In this document: positions 36,218-45,105 of the stretch, in pieces | Position numbering within the stretch: position 1 is the stretch's first letter | Layout: each line of letters opens with the position of its first letter | Source: Barnesiella sp. | GTDB lineage: Bacteria; Bacteroidota; Bacteroidia; Bacteroidales; Muribaculaceae | Assembly: GCA_014801075.1 (NCBI GenBank) | Contig: JAAVEW010000019.1 | Span: forward strand, 10,006 to 74,005 | Direction of reading: 5' to 3' | Length of the DNA stretch: 64,000 nucleotides | Translations under genes and position numbers: made by a program | The notes under the pieces: generated by a model | The model's database searches: none | The model's input: the letters and a program-made list of their open reading frames with translations, nothing else | What the model was told of the DNA's origin: nothing

Positions 36218-36835
36218 TCAGCGAAGGTCGATGATGTCATAGCCGGGATAATCCTTTTGCGACACTTTGAAACGCGATTCGGGAATATCGGCTTTCATGT
36301 TAAGATTGCTGATGCTGACGTGGAGGGTGGTGCCATCGTCAAGAGTAATCGACATCTTCTGCGGTTGCTTCGATGCTGCTGCAAAAGTGATGATTACTGA
36401 CTTTATTGTCGAACCGGACTGCTTGGGCGTGAGCTGGATTTTCACAGCTGTGTTGTCGGCCGATAGGAGTTTGAGGTTGAAGTCGCGGTTGTAGTTGCGT
36501 ATGATGGCAAACGGATTTACCTGCGCCACCTCGTCGGAGGTGGGTTCAAAGATTGATATTTCCTTATCGGAGGTTGAAACGGTCCATTGAGTTTTGCCGT
36601 CATATACGGTTGAGCTGACGGGCGTCGTAATGGCAAATCGGTCTCCCTTCACTGCTATGCTGCCCGAAATGGGTTGCTGTCCGGCGCTCTCGATTTTAAA
36701 ACCTGAGGTGAGCGAGCGCGAGGAGGTCAGCATGTTTGCCGCATCTTTCATGAATCCGGCTGCGGTAACAGCGGCTCCGGCTACGTTCATGCCGAGCGCG
36801 AGAATGAGTATGAGGAGTAAGGATTTTATTTTCAT
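36218..36835 (-). CDS. LolA-like outer-membrane lipoprotein carrier
   Basis: A 205-residue periplasmic protein with signal peptide (LLLILILALGMNVAGA). The body shows the LolA-like half-barrel pattern: ADGF-like opening (SRSLTSGFKIES), GSIAVKGDRFAI, VYDGKTQWTVSTSDKEISIFEP and a late S-R-F-x-V (PESRFKVSQKDYPG). LolA-family proteins ferry lipoproteins from the inner to the outer membrane. It directly follows ftsK, an arrangement also seen in other bacteria. Sequence divergence prevents certainty about function. Confidence 0.8.
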   Translation of the reverse strand: MKIKSLLLILILALGMNVAGAAVTAAGFMKDAANMLTSSRSLTSGFKIESAGQQPISGSIAVKGDRFAITTPVSSTVYDGKTQWTVSTSDKEISIFEPTSDEVAQVNPFAIIRNYNRDFNLKLLSADNTAVKIQLTPKQSGSTIKSVIITFAAASKQPQKMSITLDDGTTLHVSISNLNMKADIPESRFKVSQKDYPGYDIIDLR

Positions 36836-36840
36836 ATTAA

Positions 36841-36878
36841 TTTGACAGTTCTATATATCTTTGAGAGTTCTATATCTA
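36841..36878. repeat. 19-bp tandem repeat between ftsK and lolA-like gene
   Basis: TTTGACAGTTCTATAT (from 36841) and TTTGAGAGTTCTATAT (from 36860) differ at one of 16 bases and are spaced 19 bp. Confidence 0.7.
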
Positions 36879-36931
36879 TGAATAAGACATCGGTGCAGCA
36901 GAAATGTTGCACCGACCGATATTAATAAAAG

Positions 36932-39691
36932 TTAAAGCGAATCGAGAATCATCTCCAACTGCGTCGGGTCAACAAGCACGGAACGCGGCTTACCACCCTG
37001 TGCGGGGCCCACTATGCCGGCAGCTTCGAGTTGGTCCATAATCTTGCCGGCGCGGTTGTAGCCGATTGAATATTTGCGCTGGATGTTGGAGGTGGAGGCT
37101 GTGTTGCCCTGCACCACGAGGCGTGCGATTTCGTCAAAGAGAGAATCACGCTCGGAGAGATTGCCCGATGGTATATCGCCCGCTTCGGTAGGCGGTTCGG
37201 GCAGCAGATAAGCTGTGGTAAAACCAATCTGGTCGTCGATATGACGGCATATGGCGTCAACCTCGTCAGTATCGATAAACGCGCACTGCACGCGTTCCAT
37301 CACACCGCCCGACGAAATGAGCATATCGCCGCGGCCTATCAGCTGATTGGCACCGGGGGAGTCAAGGATGGTGCGGGAGTCAACCATCTGGCTTACGCGG
37401 AAACCGATACGGCCGGGGAAGTTGGCTTTGATAATACCGGTAATGACGTTGGTCGACGGACGCTGCGTGGCGATAATCATGTGCATTCCCACGGCACGCG
37501 CTTTCTGTGCGATACGTGCGATAGGGGTCTCAACCGCCTTGCCGGCCATCATGATAAGGTCGGCGAACTCGTCGACAATCATCACGATATAAGGCATGTA
37601 TCGGTGGCCATTCTCCGGCAAGAGGCGACGGTTCACAAACTTGTCGTTATACTCGATTACCGAACGGCATCCGGCATCTTTGAGCAATGCGTAACGCGAA
37701 TCCATCTCGACGCAGAGCGAGTTGAGCGTGTCCACAACCTTGTTGGGGTCGGTGACCACGGGCTCTTCCTCGTCGGGGAGCTTGGCAAGATAATGCTTTT
37801 CAAGGCGCGCATAGAGGCTGAATTCCACCATCTTGGGGTCAACAAGTACAAACTTGAGTTCTGACGGATGGCGCTTGTAGAGCAATGATGCGATTATAGT
37901 GTTTAGACCTACCGATTTACCCTGTCCGGTAGCACCTGCTACGAGGAGGTGAGGCATCTTGGTGAGGTCGGCGATATAGACATCGTTGGAGATGGTGGCA
38001 CCCAGGGCCATAGGGAGGGGGTACTTGCATTCCTGGAACTTGCGCGAACCGAGGATTGAACGTATCGACACCGTCTGGGGGTCCTTGTTAGGCACTTCGA
38101 TACCGATTGTACCTTTGCCGGGGATAGGGGCAATGATACGGATACCGAGGGCCGCGAGGCTCATGGCGATGTCATCCTCAAGACGTTTGATGCGCGCTAT
38201 GCGCACACCCTCGGCGGGAATGATTTCGTAGAGTGTGACGGTAGGTCCTACGGTAGCTTCGATTTTGGTAATCTGGATGCCGTAGTCGTTGAGAGTCTTG
38301 GTGATTCGTTCCTTGTTCTCTTCCTGCTCCGCGAGGTCAACGGAGTTGGTTTTGCGGGGGCGGTCATGAAGCAGTTCGAGAGTGGGCATGCGGAAACGTG
38401 ACAACTCTGCTCGCGGATCATAAGGTCCCTGAAGTCTTACAGCCTCTGCTGACTTGCTGCCCTGCTCAATCTCGGCTGCGGCATTCACCTGAAAACCGGG
38501 GTCGGCGGGAGTCTCCTCAGTTGCTGGAGCTTCCATCGGGCTTTCCTGCGCGGGGGTGTATTCCTGCGTGGTTGCAGGTGTATCGGGCTGTGTATATGCA
38601 GTGGTTTTTGAGCCGGCATATACATCATTGATAGTCGGACGATTGCCGGCAGGCCCCTGCTGAGGAGCTGACTCATTGTGTGAGGCAGTCGGGTTTACCT
38701 CGTCGTAACTATCATCGGCGGGAGTGGACTCAATCTCGATATTGGCGAAACCACCTACGGGAGTTCCATAATTGTCGCCGGGGGTTGATGCAGGTTGCTC
38801 AGGCTGCTCATGCTCGTGAATCTCCACATTGATAGGGCCGTGGGCAAGGGCCGAATGGAGCACTTCCTGCTCATATTCCTCGCGCTCGCGTTGGTGAAGT
38901 TTCTTGGCCTGAACGAGACGGATTTTCTCGCGCGATTTGAGGTAAAGTCTTGTCAGTTCGGCAATATAGATGGTTATAAGCACTGCCACGAGCATACAGC
39001 TTACGATGAATGCTCCAATCCATCCGACGCGTGCTATGAGGAGCATATTGATATAGCGTCCGTGGTAGCCGCCCGGCGGAATGTCGGCCGATGAATTGAT
39101 GAACAGTAATCCGAGCACAAAGGACACGGTGATTGCAAATATCAGCGACTTGAATGTCAGCGACCAGAAATGAATCTTACGCAGTCCGAGCAACCCGAGT
39201 CCGAGGAGCACGATATAGATAATCAGCACTATCGAACCGAGTCCGAGACCTTCGACAAACAGGTGATGCGATACCTCGGCTCCCGCAGGACCGGCCATGT
39301 TGTTGACCGCGTCGGGGGTAGCAGCCATCTGCTCGATGGACTGATTTACGACCTCACTCTGGTCGGCGGCGTTGTTCTTAAGGAATGACAGCGCGGCAAC
39401 CGAGAGATAGGTGGCGAGTAGAATCAGTGTGATACCGATTACCGACTTCATCTTACGGCCGGTGAAAAATGCTATCGGTTTGGCGAGGAATCCGGGGAGT
39501 CCGCCGTTCTCTGCATCATCGCGTGACGACGGGCTGCGACGTCGTTTTTTACCGGCGCCTTTGCTGTTGTCCGAGCCGTTGCGCTCGTAGCTGTCGGAGG
39601 TTGAGCGGGTGTAGTCATCGTCGCGCGTGCGGCGGTTGCCACCTCTGTTATCGGGCTCGAAGTCCGTGCCCGAATAAGTATAATCGTTCAT
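36932..39691 (-). CDS. ftsK: DNA translocase FtsK
   Basis: Septum-located motor that clears chromosome termini during division. The 919-residue protein has a charged N-terminal tail, about four to five membrane segments (about 75-250), a Pro/Thr/Glu-rich linker (about 290-410), and the FtsK/SpoIIIE motor with Walker A GATGQGKSVG (about 584-593) and Walker B YIVMIVDEFADL. The C-terminal gamma winged helix (NIQRKYSIGYNRAGKIMDQL), which reads chromosomal polarity sequences, is present. It heads a ftsK-lolA-trxB-GNAT series with gaps of 84-96 bp. Confidence 0.95.
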   Translation of the reverse strand: MNDYTYSGTDFEPDNRGGNRRTRDDDYTRSTSDSYERNGSDNSKGAGKKRRRSPSSRDDAENGGLPGFLAKPIAFFTGRKMKSVIGITLILLATYLSVAALSFLKNNAADQSEVVNQSIEQMAATPDAVNNMAGPAGAEVSHHLFVEGLGLGSIVLIIYIVLLGLGLLGLRKIHFWSLTFKSLIFAITVSFVLGLLFINSSADIPPGGYHGRYINMLLIARVGWIGAFIVSCMLVAVLITIYIAELTRLYLKSREKIRLVQAKKLHQREREEYEQEVLHSALAHGPINVEIHEHEQPEQPASTPGDNYGTPVGGFANIEIESTPADDSYDEVNPTASHNESAPQQGPAGNRPTINDVYAGSKTTAYTQPDTPATTQEYTPAQESPMEAPATEETPADPGFQVNAAAEIEQGSKSAEAVRLQGPYDPRAELSRFRMPTLELLHDRPRKTNSVDLAEQEENKERITKTLNDYGIQITKIEATVGPTVTLYEIIPAEGVRIARIKRLEDDIAMSLAALGIRIIAPIPGKGTIGIEVPNKDPQTVSIRSILGSRKFQECKYPLPMALGATISNDVYIADLTKMPHLLVAGATGQGKSVGLNTIIASLLYKRHPSELKFVLVDPKMVEFSLYARLEKHYLAKLPDEEEPVVTDPNKVVDTLNSLCVEMDSRYALLKDAGCRSVIEYNDKFVNRRLLPENGHRYMPYIVMIVDEFADLIMMAGKAVETPIARIAQKARAVGMHMIIATQRPSTNVITGIIKANFPGRIGFRVSQMVDSRTILDSPGANQLIGRGDMLISSGGVMERVQCAFIDTDEVDAICRHIDDQIGFTTAYLLPEPPTEAGDIPSGNLSERDSLFDEIARLVVQGNTASTSNIQRKYSIGYNRAGKIMDQLEAAGIVGPAQGGKPRSVLVDPTQLEMILDSL

Positions 39692-39740
39692 TGGAAAATA
39701 TGCGAATAAGGAATTTTCGTAAAAATTGTCAGTTACATGA

Positions 39741-39748
39741 CAAAGTTA
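39741..39748 (-). promoter_or_regulatory. -7 element of ftsK
   Basis: Minus-strand TAACTTTG, 50 bp upstream of the ftsK ATG. No TTG at the expected spacing. Confidence 0.45.
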
Positions 39749-39876
39749 CGAAAATAACATATAATATCAGCCGATAAAGACCAATATTTTTTTGCAAATT
39801 TTCCGCAGTTGCAGGGATAATATTTTTTGAGGGCACAACGTATGGCTGCCCCGCGGCTATTGACCGGAGCTTATCC

Positions 39877-39916
39877 GCAGAATCACGTTTAAAATTGCAG
39901 AATCGCGTTTAAAATT
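39877..39916. repeat. 20-bp tandem repeat after rpe
   Basis: Two adjacent units GCAGAATCACGTTTAAAATT and GCAGAATCGCGTTTAAAATT, identical at 19 of 20 bases, ending 4 bp from the rpe stop codon. Confidence 0.85.
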
Positions 39917-39920
39917 CTTG

Positions 39921-40565
39921 TTATAATGCCTTCAGACGGTCGATTGCTTCGGCGGGATTATCGCTTTTGAACACGTAGTTGCCAGCAACGAGAATGTCGG
40001 CACCTGCTTCAGCGAGGGCCGCACCCGTCACTTCATTCACACCGCCGTCAACTTCGATAAGTGCCTTTGAACCTGTGCGTTCTATCAGTTCGCGGAGTCG
40101 GCGGGTTTTTTCAACGGCATTGCTGATAAATTTCTGTCCGCTGAAACCGGGGTTGACCGACATTACGAGTACCATGTCAAGGTCGGCAATGACATCTTCG
40201 AGCATCATCACCGGAGTGGATGGATTGAGCGTTACAGCCGCTTTCATTCCCGCTTTCTTTATGGCATTGATGGTGCGGTCGAGATGCAGGCATGCTTCCT
40301 GGTGCACGTTCATAATTGTAGCACCGGCGTCGCGCAAGCGTTCGATATAATTCTGGGGGTGTACAATCATGAGATGCACGTCGAGCGGTTTTTCAGTGCG
40401 CTTCGCTACTGCTTCAATCACCGGAAATCCGAAAGAGATGTTGGGCACAAACACGCCGTCCATCACGTCGATATGTATCATATCGGCATTTGAGCGGTTG
40501 AGCATATCAATCTCTCGATCGAGGTTGCCGAAGTCGGCTGACAGAAGTGAAGGTGATACTAACAT
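39921..40565 (-). CDS. rpe: ribulose-phosphate 3-epimerase
   Basis: Interconverts ribulose 5-phosphate and xylulose 5-phosphate in the pentose phosphate pathway. The 214-residue TIM barrel starts MLVSPSLLSADFGNLDREI and shows HIDVMDGVFVPNISFG (metal-binding His and catalytic Asp), DVHLMI, VMSVNPGFSGQKFI and IEVDGGVN. The ATG overlaps the end of the DedA gene by 7 bp; a further upstream start was rejected because it has no family match. Confidence 0.96.
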   Translation of the reverse strand: MLVSPSLLSADFGNLDREIDMLNRSNADMIHIDVMDGVFVPNISFGFPVIEAVAKRTEKPLDVHLMIVHPQNYIERLRDAGATIMNVHQEACLHLDRTINAIKKAGMKAAVTLNPSTPVMMLEDVIADLDMVLVMSVNPGFSGQKFISNAVEKTRRLRELIERTGSKALIEVDGGVNEVTGAALAEAGADILVAGNYVFKSDNPAEAIDRLKAL

Positions 40566-41242
40566 ACGTTTTTCTTTTTCGCCAAAGCTTTGTAAATCAT
40601 GTAGAGTACGCACAATCCGAGCAGGCCGAGACCGCCGATGGTGAGGTAGCCGTTATATTTCTCAACTGTAGCGTAAAGGGCATCGCGACCTACCGCTGAG
40701 TAGAGCCATACACCGAGGGCAGCGAGGATGCAGTTCCAGACGCAGGCACCGAGCGAGGTGAAGATGGAGAACTTTACAATATTCATTTTGGAAAGTCCTG
40801 CCGGTATTGAAATCAACTGACGCACGGCGGGAATGAGTCGGCCGATAAATGTAGCCACAGGACCATGCTTATCGAAGTAAGCTTCAGCTTTGTCGACTTT
40901 CTCTTCGCTGACGAGGAAGAAGTGTCCCAGGCGACTGTTGGCGAAGCGGTACACAATGGGGCGCCCGAGCCAGAGTGACAGATAGTAGTTGACAAGAGCT
41001 CCAACCAGCGCGCCGGCCGTTGCCACAATGACAATCAGAGCCACGATACCTAAGTTGAAGCCTCCGGCTGCTCCGAGCATGAAATAAACCGCGGGCGGCA
41101 CGACTGCCTCCGACGGGAATGGGATAAACGAACTCTCGACGGCCATGAGCAGGAACACGAAAAGATATCCCGCGTGAGCGTCGACGAAATTAATGATATC
41201 CAAAGCATCGAAGCCAATGGAAAGGGGTAATGTCAAATCCAT
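40559..41242 (-). CDS. DedA family membrane protein
   Basis: A 227-residue inner-membrane protein of the DedA/SNARE-associated family, members of which flip undecaprenyl phosphate or phospholipids. Motifs: ESSFIPFPSEAVVPPA (re-entrant loop 1), VNYYLSLWLGRPI, FIGRLIPAVRQLISIPAGLSKM (the essential G-R-x-x-P-x-x-R motif) and four to five hydrophobic segments. The ATG at 41242 is chosen over an adjacent GTG. Consensus promoter upstream; coupled to rpe downstream. Confidence 0.9.
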   Translation of the reverse strand: MDLTLPLSIGFDALDIINFVDAHAGYLFVFLLMAVESSFIPFPSEAVVPPAVYFMLGAAGGFNLGIVALIVIVATAGALVGALVNYYLSLWLGRPIVYRFANSRLGHFFLVSEEKVDKAEAYFDKHGPVATFIGRLIPAVRQLISIPAGLSKMNIVKFSIFTSLGACVWNCILAALGVWLYSAVGRDALYATVEKYNGYLTIGGLGLLGLCVLYMIYKALAKKKNVC

Positions 41243-41281
41243 CACTATAATTTGATATGTTAAAGTAGCTCAAATTTTGTG

Positions 41282-41313
41282 CAAATGTAGCCTTTTTTAT
41301 CCAATTTGTCAAA
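41282..41313 (-). promoter_or_regulatory. promoter of DedA-rpe
   Basis: Minus-strand TACATTTG (41289-41282) and TTTG (41313-41310), 20 bp apart: both elements match, with the ATG 40 bp downstream. Confidence 0.6.
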
Positions 41314-41354
41314 TTGAGCCGCCGCATAAGTACATTAAATTACTTCCTACTTCC

Positions 41355-41956
41355 TTATTTGGGTAGTATAATTTTGGCCCAACCCGGAATATCGTCAGTA
41401 TAAGATTTTGCTACTTCGCCATTGCTCATTCGGAACAATATCCGTGCATCTGTATCCTCCACAGAGTTGTCGTAGATGTATAGACGGTCGACAATTGGAG
41501 CAACAAGTTGACAATTGGCTATAGACTTGTCATAACGAGAAATAATCTTTGGAATCGGGACATCATGACCGCCGTTCAAGACACGGTTTGCAACCCGCTT
41601 GGCATTGATCGTGGGAGATACGGTTGAAACAAAAAACAACCGGATAAAGAATCCTGCCATCTTTGCTCTCATTATGTAATCTACCTTATCGCTTGCCGAC
41701 ATGACCGTTTCAAAAATATGACTTCTTCTCTCAGCAAGACATCTCTCTCTCCAGTCGTTGCAATAGTTTGCAGCCTTGAGAACGGCATCACGGTCATTCC
41801 AGTCTCCAAAAATGTCACGAGCCACATTGTCGGGATTGATATATTCCGAATCTTGAGCCACTCGTGATGTAGAATCTTGGAGGTTACGGAAGTCTTGCCC
41901 GACCCATTAGGCCCGGCAATTACGATTAGGACAGGTCGATGTTCAGTAGCTGCCAT
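41355..41956 (-). pseudogene. zeta-toxin-like kinase, frameshifted
   Basis: The N-terminal frame from 41956 gives MAATEHRPVLIVIAGPNGSG and the Walker A lysine (GPNGSGKT, residues 15-22) up to ILHHEW, and then loses homology. The next frame, from near 41860, resumes with AQDSEYINPDNVARDIFGDWN and continues through KSIANC to a stop at 41355. Together they match the usual ~200-residue Bacteroidetes zeta-type (AAA_33/UDP-sugar kinase) toxin. Loss of one G at about 41858-41860 explains the break; adding it restores one frame. It may be a dead toxin, a phase-variable switch, a programmed frameshift or a sequencing error. Its 5' end overlaps the antitoxin-like gene by 14 bp. Confidence 0.8.
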
Positions 41957-42158
41957 TCTTGATTCTATTTATTGCTTCGCCCCATTTCTCTTGCGCTGCT
42001 TGCGAGGCAGCCTCTATACCGGCAGTCACAAGTTCAGCAGCCCGGCGAGTGCTTTCGCGTGCTTCCTCGGCGACCTCGCGCATAATCTGAGCCATCCGCT
42101 CATCGCCGGGCTCCTCCATTGAAGTGAGCCGATAACTGTTCATCTGTTCTTCCGACAT
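41943..42158 (-). CDS. antitoxin-like partner of zeta toxin
   Basis: A 71-residue acidic helical protein starting MSEEQMNSYRLTSMEEPGDE, followed by RMAQIMREVAEEARES and an Ala-rich helix. The YRLTSxEEPxDE .. IMxxVAExAR pattern recurs in small genes directly ahead of zeta-type kinases in Bacteroidales, so it is inferred to be the antitoxin. It overlaps the toxin start by 14 bp. A longer frame to 42188 was not used because it runs into the -7 element. Confidence 0.75.
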   Translation of the reverse strand: MSEEQMNSYRLTSMEEPGDERMAQIMREVAEEARESTRRAAELVTAGIEAASQAAQEKWGEAINRIKNGSY

Positions 42159-42185
42159 AATAGTTAATCTTTTTTTATTCAACGT

Positions 42186-42193
42186 CAAAGTTA
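42186..42193 (-). promoter_or_regulatory. -7 element of antitoxin-toxin pair
   Basis: Minus-strand TAACTTTG, 28 bp upstream of the antitoxin ATG; no matched -33 element. Confidence 0.45.
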
Positions 42194-42276
42194 CGAAAAA
42201 AGTCTGAACAGAAGTCTATCTTTTAGAAATAGAATTGCATTTAATGGCGGAATGTAGCGGGGGAGCATGGGGGATG

Positions 42277-42870
42277 TCAGTCGCAGAGGCCTGTTTCTTC
42301 GAGCATCTTGCGGTAGATTTCGGCTTTCTTGGCGAGAGGCAGCGGATAGGCGCGCGAGGTGGACGGCATGCGGTATATACGCAGATGGTGGCCGGCAAAA
42401 TCTGTCTCGACAAAGAGTCCGGTCTTGGGTACTTCGGTGCCGGTAATGCGGGCTATCACCTCTGCGGCTTTCTCACCCGTAGTAGCGAGAGTGTGACAGC
42501 GGGGCATCTTTTCAAGAGTTTCCCGCAGGGGGATGGGTGTCACAATCTCCAGGAACTTGTCGGCTGCATTTCCTTTCAATCGTTTTACTTCCAGTCCCGT
42601 GTCGCCCATGGCTATATGGCGCGATACAAGAAGTTTTTTTATTTTATCCAAATCAAAAGTTTTGAGATGAGGAATATAAAGGCTATCTTTGTCATTGAAG
42701 TAGATGATGCCCATCACTCTCCAGAAATCGTTGATAGGATTGGGATAGAAAAATGGCATAGACCACCGGTGCTGACCGGGAGGGAATGTTCCCATTATAA
42801 GAATCTGTGCATCCTGAGGGATAAACGGAGGCCACGGGTGGCGCTCTAAGTCGGTAGCTGTTTCGTTCAT
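42277..42870 (-). CDS. uracil-DNA-glycosylase-superfamily protein
   Basis: A 197-residue cytoplasmic protein with the UDG-superfamily layout: an N-terminal motif MGTFPPGQHRWSMPFFYPNPINDFW, in which the NPxNxFW portion is like SMUG/HDG-type members, and a late MPSTSRAYPLPLAKK in place of the HPSP motif. This suggests removal of a damaged or deaminated base, but the usual catalytic motifs are altered and the exact substrate cannot be called. It has no operon partners: the zeta locus lies downstream on the same strand and aqpZ diverges. Confidence 0.7.
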   Translation of the reverse strand: MNETATDLERHPWPPFIPQDAQILIMGTFPPGQHRWSMPFFYPNPINDFWRVMGIIYFNDKDSLYIPHLKTFDLDKIKKLLVSRHIAMGDTGLEVKRLKGNAADKFLEIVTPIPLRETLEKMPRCHTLATTGEKAAEVIARITGTEVPKTGLFVETDFAGHHLRIYRMPSTSRAYPLPLAKKAEIYRKMLEETGLCD

Positions 42871-43054
42871 AACGTAAAAGTAATCAAAAAAATCGACTGA
42901 ACTATAATTGATGTTGCAAAATCTTTAGATTCCTTAAACAAGAAGGCTGTGGATTTTGTATTACAATAAACGGGTTCATACGTTATAAACGTTTCAACTG
43001 CGTGAAATGATGATGAAACTATATTTTTTCTAATCTTAAATTATAAATTTTTTT

Positions 43055-43753
43055 ATGAAGAAGTTATTAGCTGAATGCGTCGGTACAATGTTCCTTGTGC
43101 TCCTCGCGTGTGGTAGCGCCGTACTGGCAGGTCCGTCGATTGGTGTTCTCGGTATCGGTTTGTGTTTCGGACTGGTTTTAATCTGTCTCTGTTATTGTAT
43201 CGGCAACATCTCGGGATGTCATGTCAATCCTGCGGTGTCGCTGGCAGTGTGGCTCAGCGGTCGTATGAGCGGTAAGGAATTTGTGGGCTACGTAATAGCT
43301 CAGTTGATTGGTGCCACCATAGGTGCGGCATTCCTCTACATTCTTTACAAGTCGGGCGACGGTTACTCCTTTGGAGGTATTACAAGTGAAAATGAATTCT
43401 TAGCTACCAACGTGCTGCAGAATGGCGCTACTTCGGGTATGGCTCTCATCACCGAGGCTTTGCTTACATTCTTCTTCGTAATGATAGTGCTTGGTGCAAC
43501 TGACGCTAAGGTCGGTGCAGGCAAGTTCGGCGGTCTCGCTATCGGTATTGCCCTCGGCTTGGTTAATATCGTAGGTATTCCTGTTGACAACTGTTCGGTG
43601 AATCCTGCCCGTTCGTTCGGTCCTGCCGTATTCAGCCCCGAGGCTTTCGGTGACTTCTGGATTATGGTTGTCGGTCCCTGTATCGGTGCAATTGTAGCGG
43701 TTCTCTGCTGGAAAGCCGTGTCGGGCAGCATGAGCAAAAAGGGTATCGAATAA
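43055..43753 (+). CDS. aqpZ: aquaporin, MIP family
   Basis: A 232-residue inner-membrane water channel with six membrane segments and two half-helices carrying NPA motifs at 58-60 (CHVNPAVSLA) and 183-185 (SVNPARSFGPA). The residue after the second NPA is Arg186, part of the selectivity filter; Pro-Ala-Arg-Ser spacing and total length fit AqpZ rather than glycerol facilitators. It stands alone with a strong terminator after it. The 185-bp upstream gap shared with the UDG-like gene is AT-rich and shows no clear TAnnTTTG element on the plus strand. Confidence 0.92.
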   Translation: MKKLLAECVGTMFLVLLACGSAVLAGPSIGVLGIGLCFGLVLICLCYCIGNISGCHVNPAVSLAVWLSGRMSGKEFVGYVIAQLIGATIGAAFLYILYKSGDGYSFGGITSENEFLATNVLQNGATSGMALITEALLTFFFVMIVLGATDAKVGAGKFGGLAIGIALGLVNIVGIPVDNCSVNPARSFGPAVFSPEAFGDFWIMVVGPCIGAIVAVLCWKAVSGSMSKKGIE

Positions 43754-43774
43754 CAATTAATACAACGAAATATT

Positions 43775-43816
43775 AGGGAGCGGGTGCCGCAGGTGGTGTC
43801 CGCTCCCTTTGTTTTT
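43775..43816 (+). terminator. terminator of aqpZ
   Basis: Stem AGGGAGCGG (43775-43783) / CCGCTCCCT (43800-43808), 16-base loop, followed by TTGTTTTT. Confidence 0.9.
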
Positions 43817-43852
43817 ACCACGGCAGGGTGCGGAATAATGTCGTGAAAGTGT

Positions 43853-43860
43853 TATATTTG
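43853..43860 (+). promoter_or_regulatory. -7 element of algH-like gene
   Basis: TATATTTG on the plus strand, 120 bp upstream of the ATG; no TTG at the expected -33 site. It implies a leader of about 110 nt, in which nothing was recognised. Confidence 0.4.
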
Positions 43861-43979
43861 CAGGGATTTACAGTTATAGGTACAAGAAAGTAAACATATC
43901 GGAGCTTAAACCGTTTTAACATTATAATCAGGCATGCTGCATATGGTAGCATACGCCGAATGTCACTATTTATAAAATT

Positions 43980-44591
43980 ATGAGAGGCATGAAAGATTTA
44001 GATAAAACATTATTCAATATAGATATCTCGACGATGAGCCCGCGGGAAGGTTCGCTTCTCGTGGCCGAACCGTTTCTCTCCGACGAGCATTTCAATCATG
44101 CCGTGATTTCATTGATTGACTATTCGCCTGAGGGCAGCAGCATGGGCATTGTGATGAACCGCACGTCGGGATATACTCTCGGTCAGCTGGTCGAAGGCTT
44201 TGCCGACGACGTGGATATACCGGTGTACTTCGGTGGCCCGATGTCGCGCAACCGCATGTTCTATATCCATCGACTCGGCGACCTGTTTAATGGCGCCGTG
44301 GAGATAATGCCCGGATTATGGATTGGCGGAGACTACAATCAGGTGCTTCAGTACGTAAGAGACGGTTATCCCTCCGACGATTTGATACGTTTCTTTATCG
44401 GTTACAGCGGATGGGATGCCGGGCAGCTCGAAAGCGAGGTGCGTGAACACGTGTGGGCCGTCACCAACCCGCTCTCCCCGGAGCAGATGCTTCGTGACAG
44501 CGACGACACGTACTGGCACAAGGTGGTAAGGCAGATGGGGTCGCAGTATCGCGGCTGGCAGATGCAACCTATGTTTCCCGCAGCCAATTAG
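43980..44591 (+). CDS. UPF0301/AlgH family protein
   Basis: A 203-residue soluble protein with the YqgE/AlgH pattern: GSLLVAEPFLSDEHFNHAVISLIDYSPEGSSMGIVMN, YFGGPMSRNRMFYIHRLGD, and FFIGYSGWDAGQLESEVREHVW. The family is widespread but its biochemical role is not established. Either ATG (43980 or 43989) could start it; the first is used. The PepSY-like lipoprotein gene follows 53 bp later. Confidence 0.9.
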   Translation: MRGMKDLDKTLFNIDISTMSPREGSLLVAEPFLSDEHFNHAVISLIDYSPEGSSMGIVMNRTSGYTLGQLVEGFADDVDIPVYFGGPMSRNRMFYIHRLGDLFNGAVEIMPGLWIGGDYNQVLQYVRDGYPSDDLIRFFIGYSGWDAGQLESEVREHVWAVTNPLSPEQMLRDSDDTYWHKVVRQMGSQYRGWQMQPMFPAAN

Positions 44592-44644
44592 CGGCGCTGC
44601 GTACAGATTTTTAAATTGAATAACAATTACCTAATTAGAATCAT

Positions 44645-45070
44645 ATGAAACGTATAGTCCTGTTTATAATGCTCTTGGTGGGTCTCGGTATGCAGTCGTG
44701 TCACGATTCACTGTTGGAGGAGATACCGTCGCCCGCGGCAAAATTCGTGTCGAAATATTTCCCGGAGATTGATGTAGCTGCTTACGGCGAGGTCAATGAC
44801 GGTTATCGGGTTGAGATGCGCAACAGTGCGACTATAACGTTCAATGACAGTTACAGTTGGATATCGGTCAACGGCAATGGGGGCGTGCTCCCGCAGATGC
44901 TTCTCTTTGATGAACTTCCGTCGGAACTGTATCAGCATCTTGAAGCCATTGAAGAGCTTGGAAATGTCTATGCAATAAGCCGTGATACGAAGTCGTATAA
45001 AGTACAATTGCTTGATTCCGAACTGACTTACGAGATAGCGACAGGCAAAATTACCCGTTACAACAGTTGA
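44645..45070 (+). CDS. PepSY-like (DUF2874-type) lipoprotein
   Basis: A 141-residue exported protein with a signal peptide ending LGMQSCHDS, where Cys19 is a probable lipidation site in the relaxed Bacteroidetes lipobox. The remainder repeats the PepSY-like pattern (AAKFVSKYFPEIDVAAYGEVNDGYRVEM .. ITFNDSYSWISVNG .. YKVQLLDSELTYEIA), found in small periplasmic Bacteroidales proteins of unknown role, possibly inhibitors of proteases or binding modules. Confidence 0.75.
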   Translation: MKRIVLFIMLLVGLGMQSCHDSLLEEIPSPAAKFVSKYFPEIDVAAYGEVNDGYRVEMRNSATITFNDSYSWISVNGNGGVLPQMLLFDELPSELYQHLEAIEELGNVYAISRDTKSYKVQLLDSELTYEIATGKITRYNS

Positions 45071-45105
45071 AGATCAAGCCCCGTTATTTGTTAACGACGG
45101 GGCGG

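Noticed and set aside
41355..41860. The second half of the zeta toxin as an independent gene from a GTG
   Set aside because: It lacks the P-loop, which lies in the adjacent frame immediately upstream; the two halves together match one toxin.
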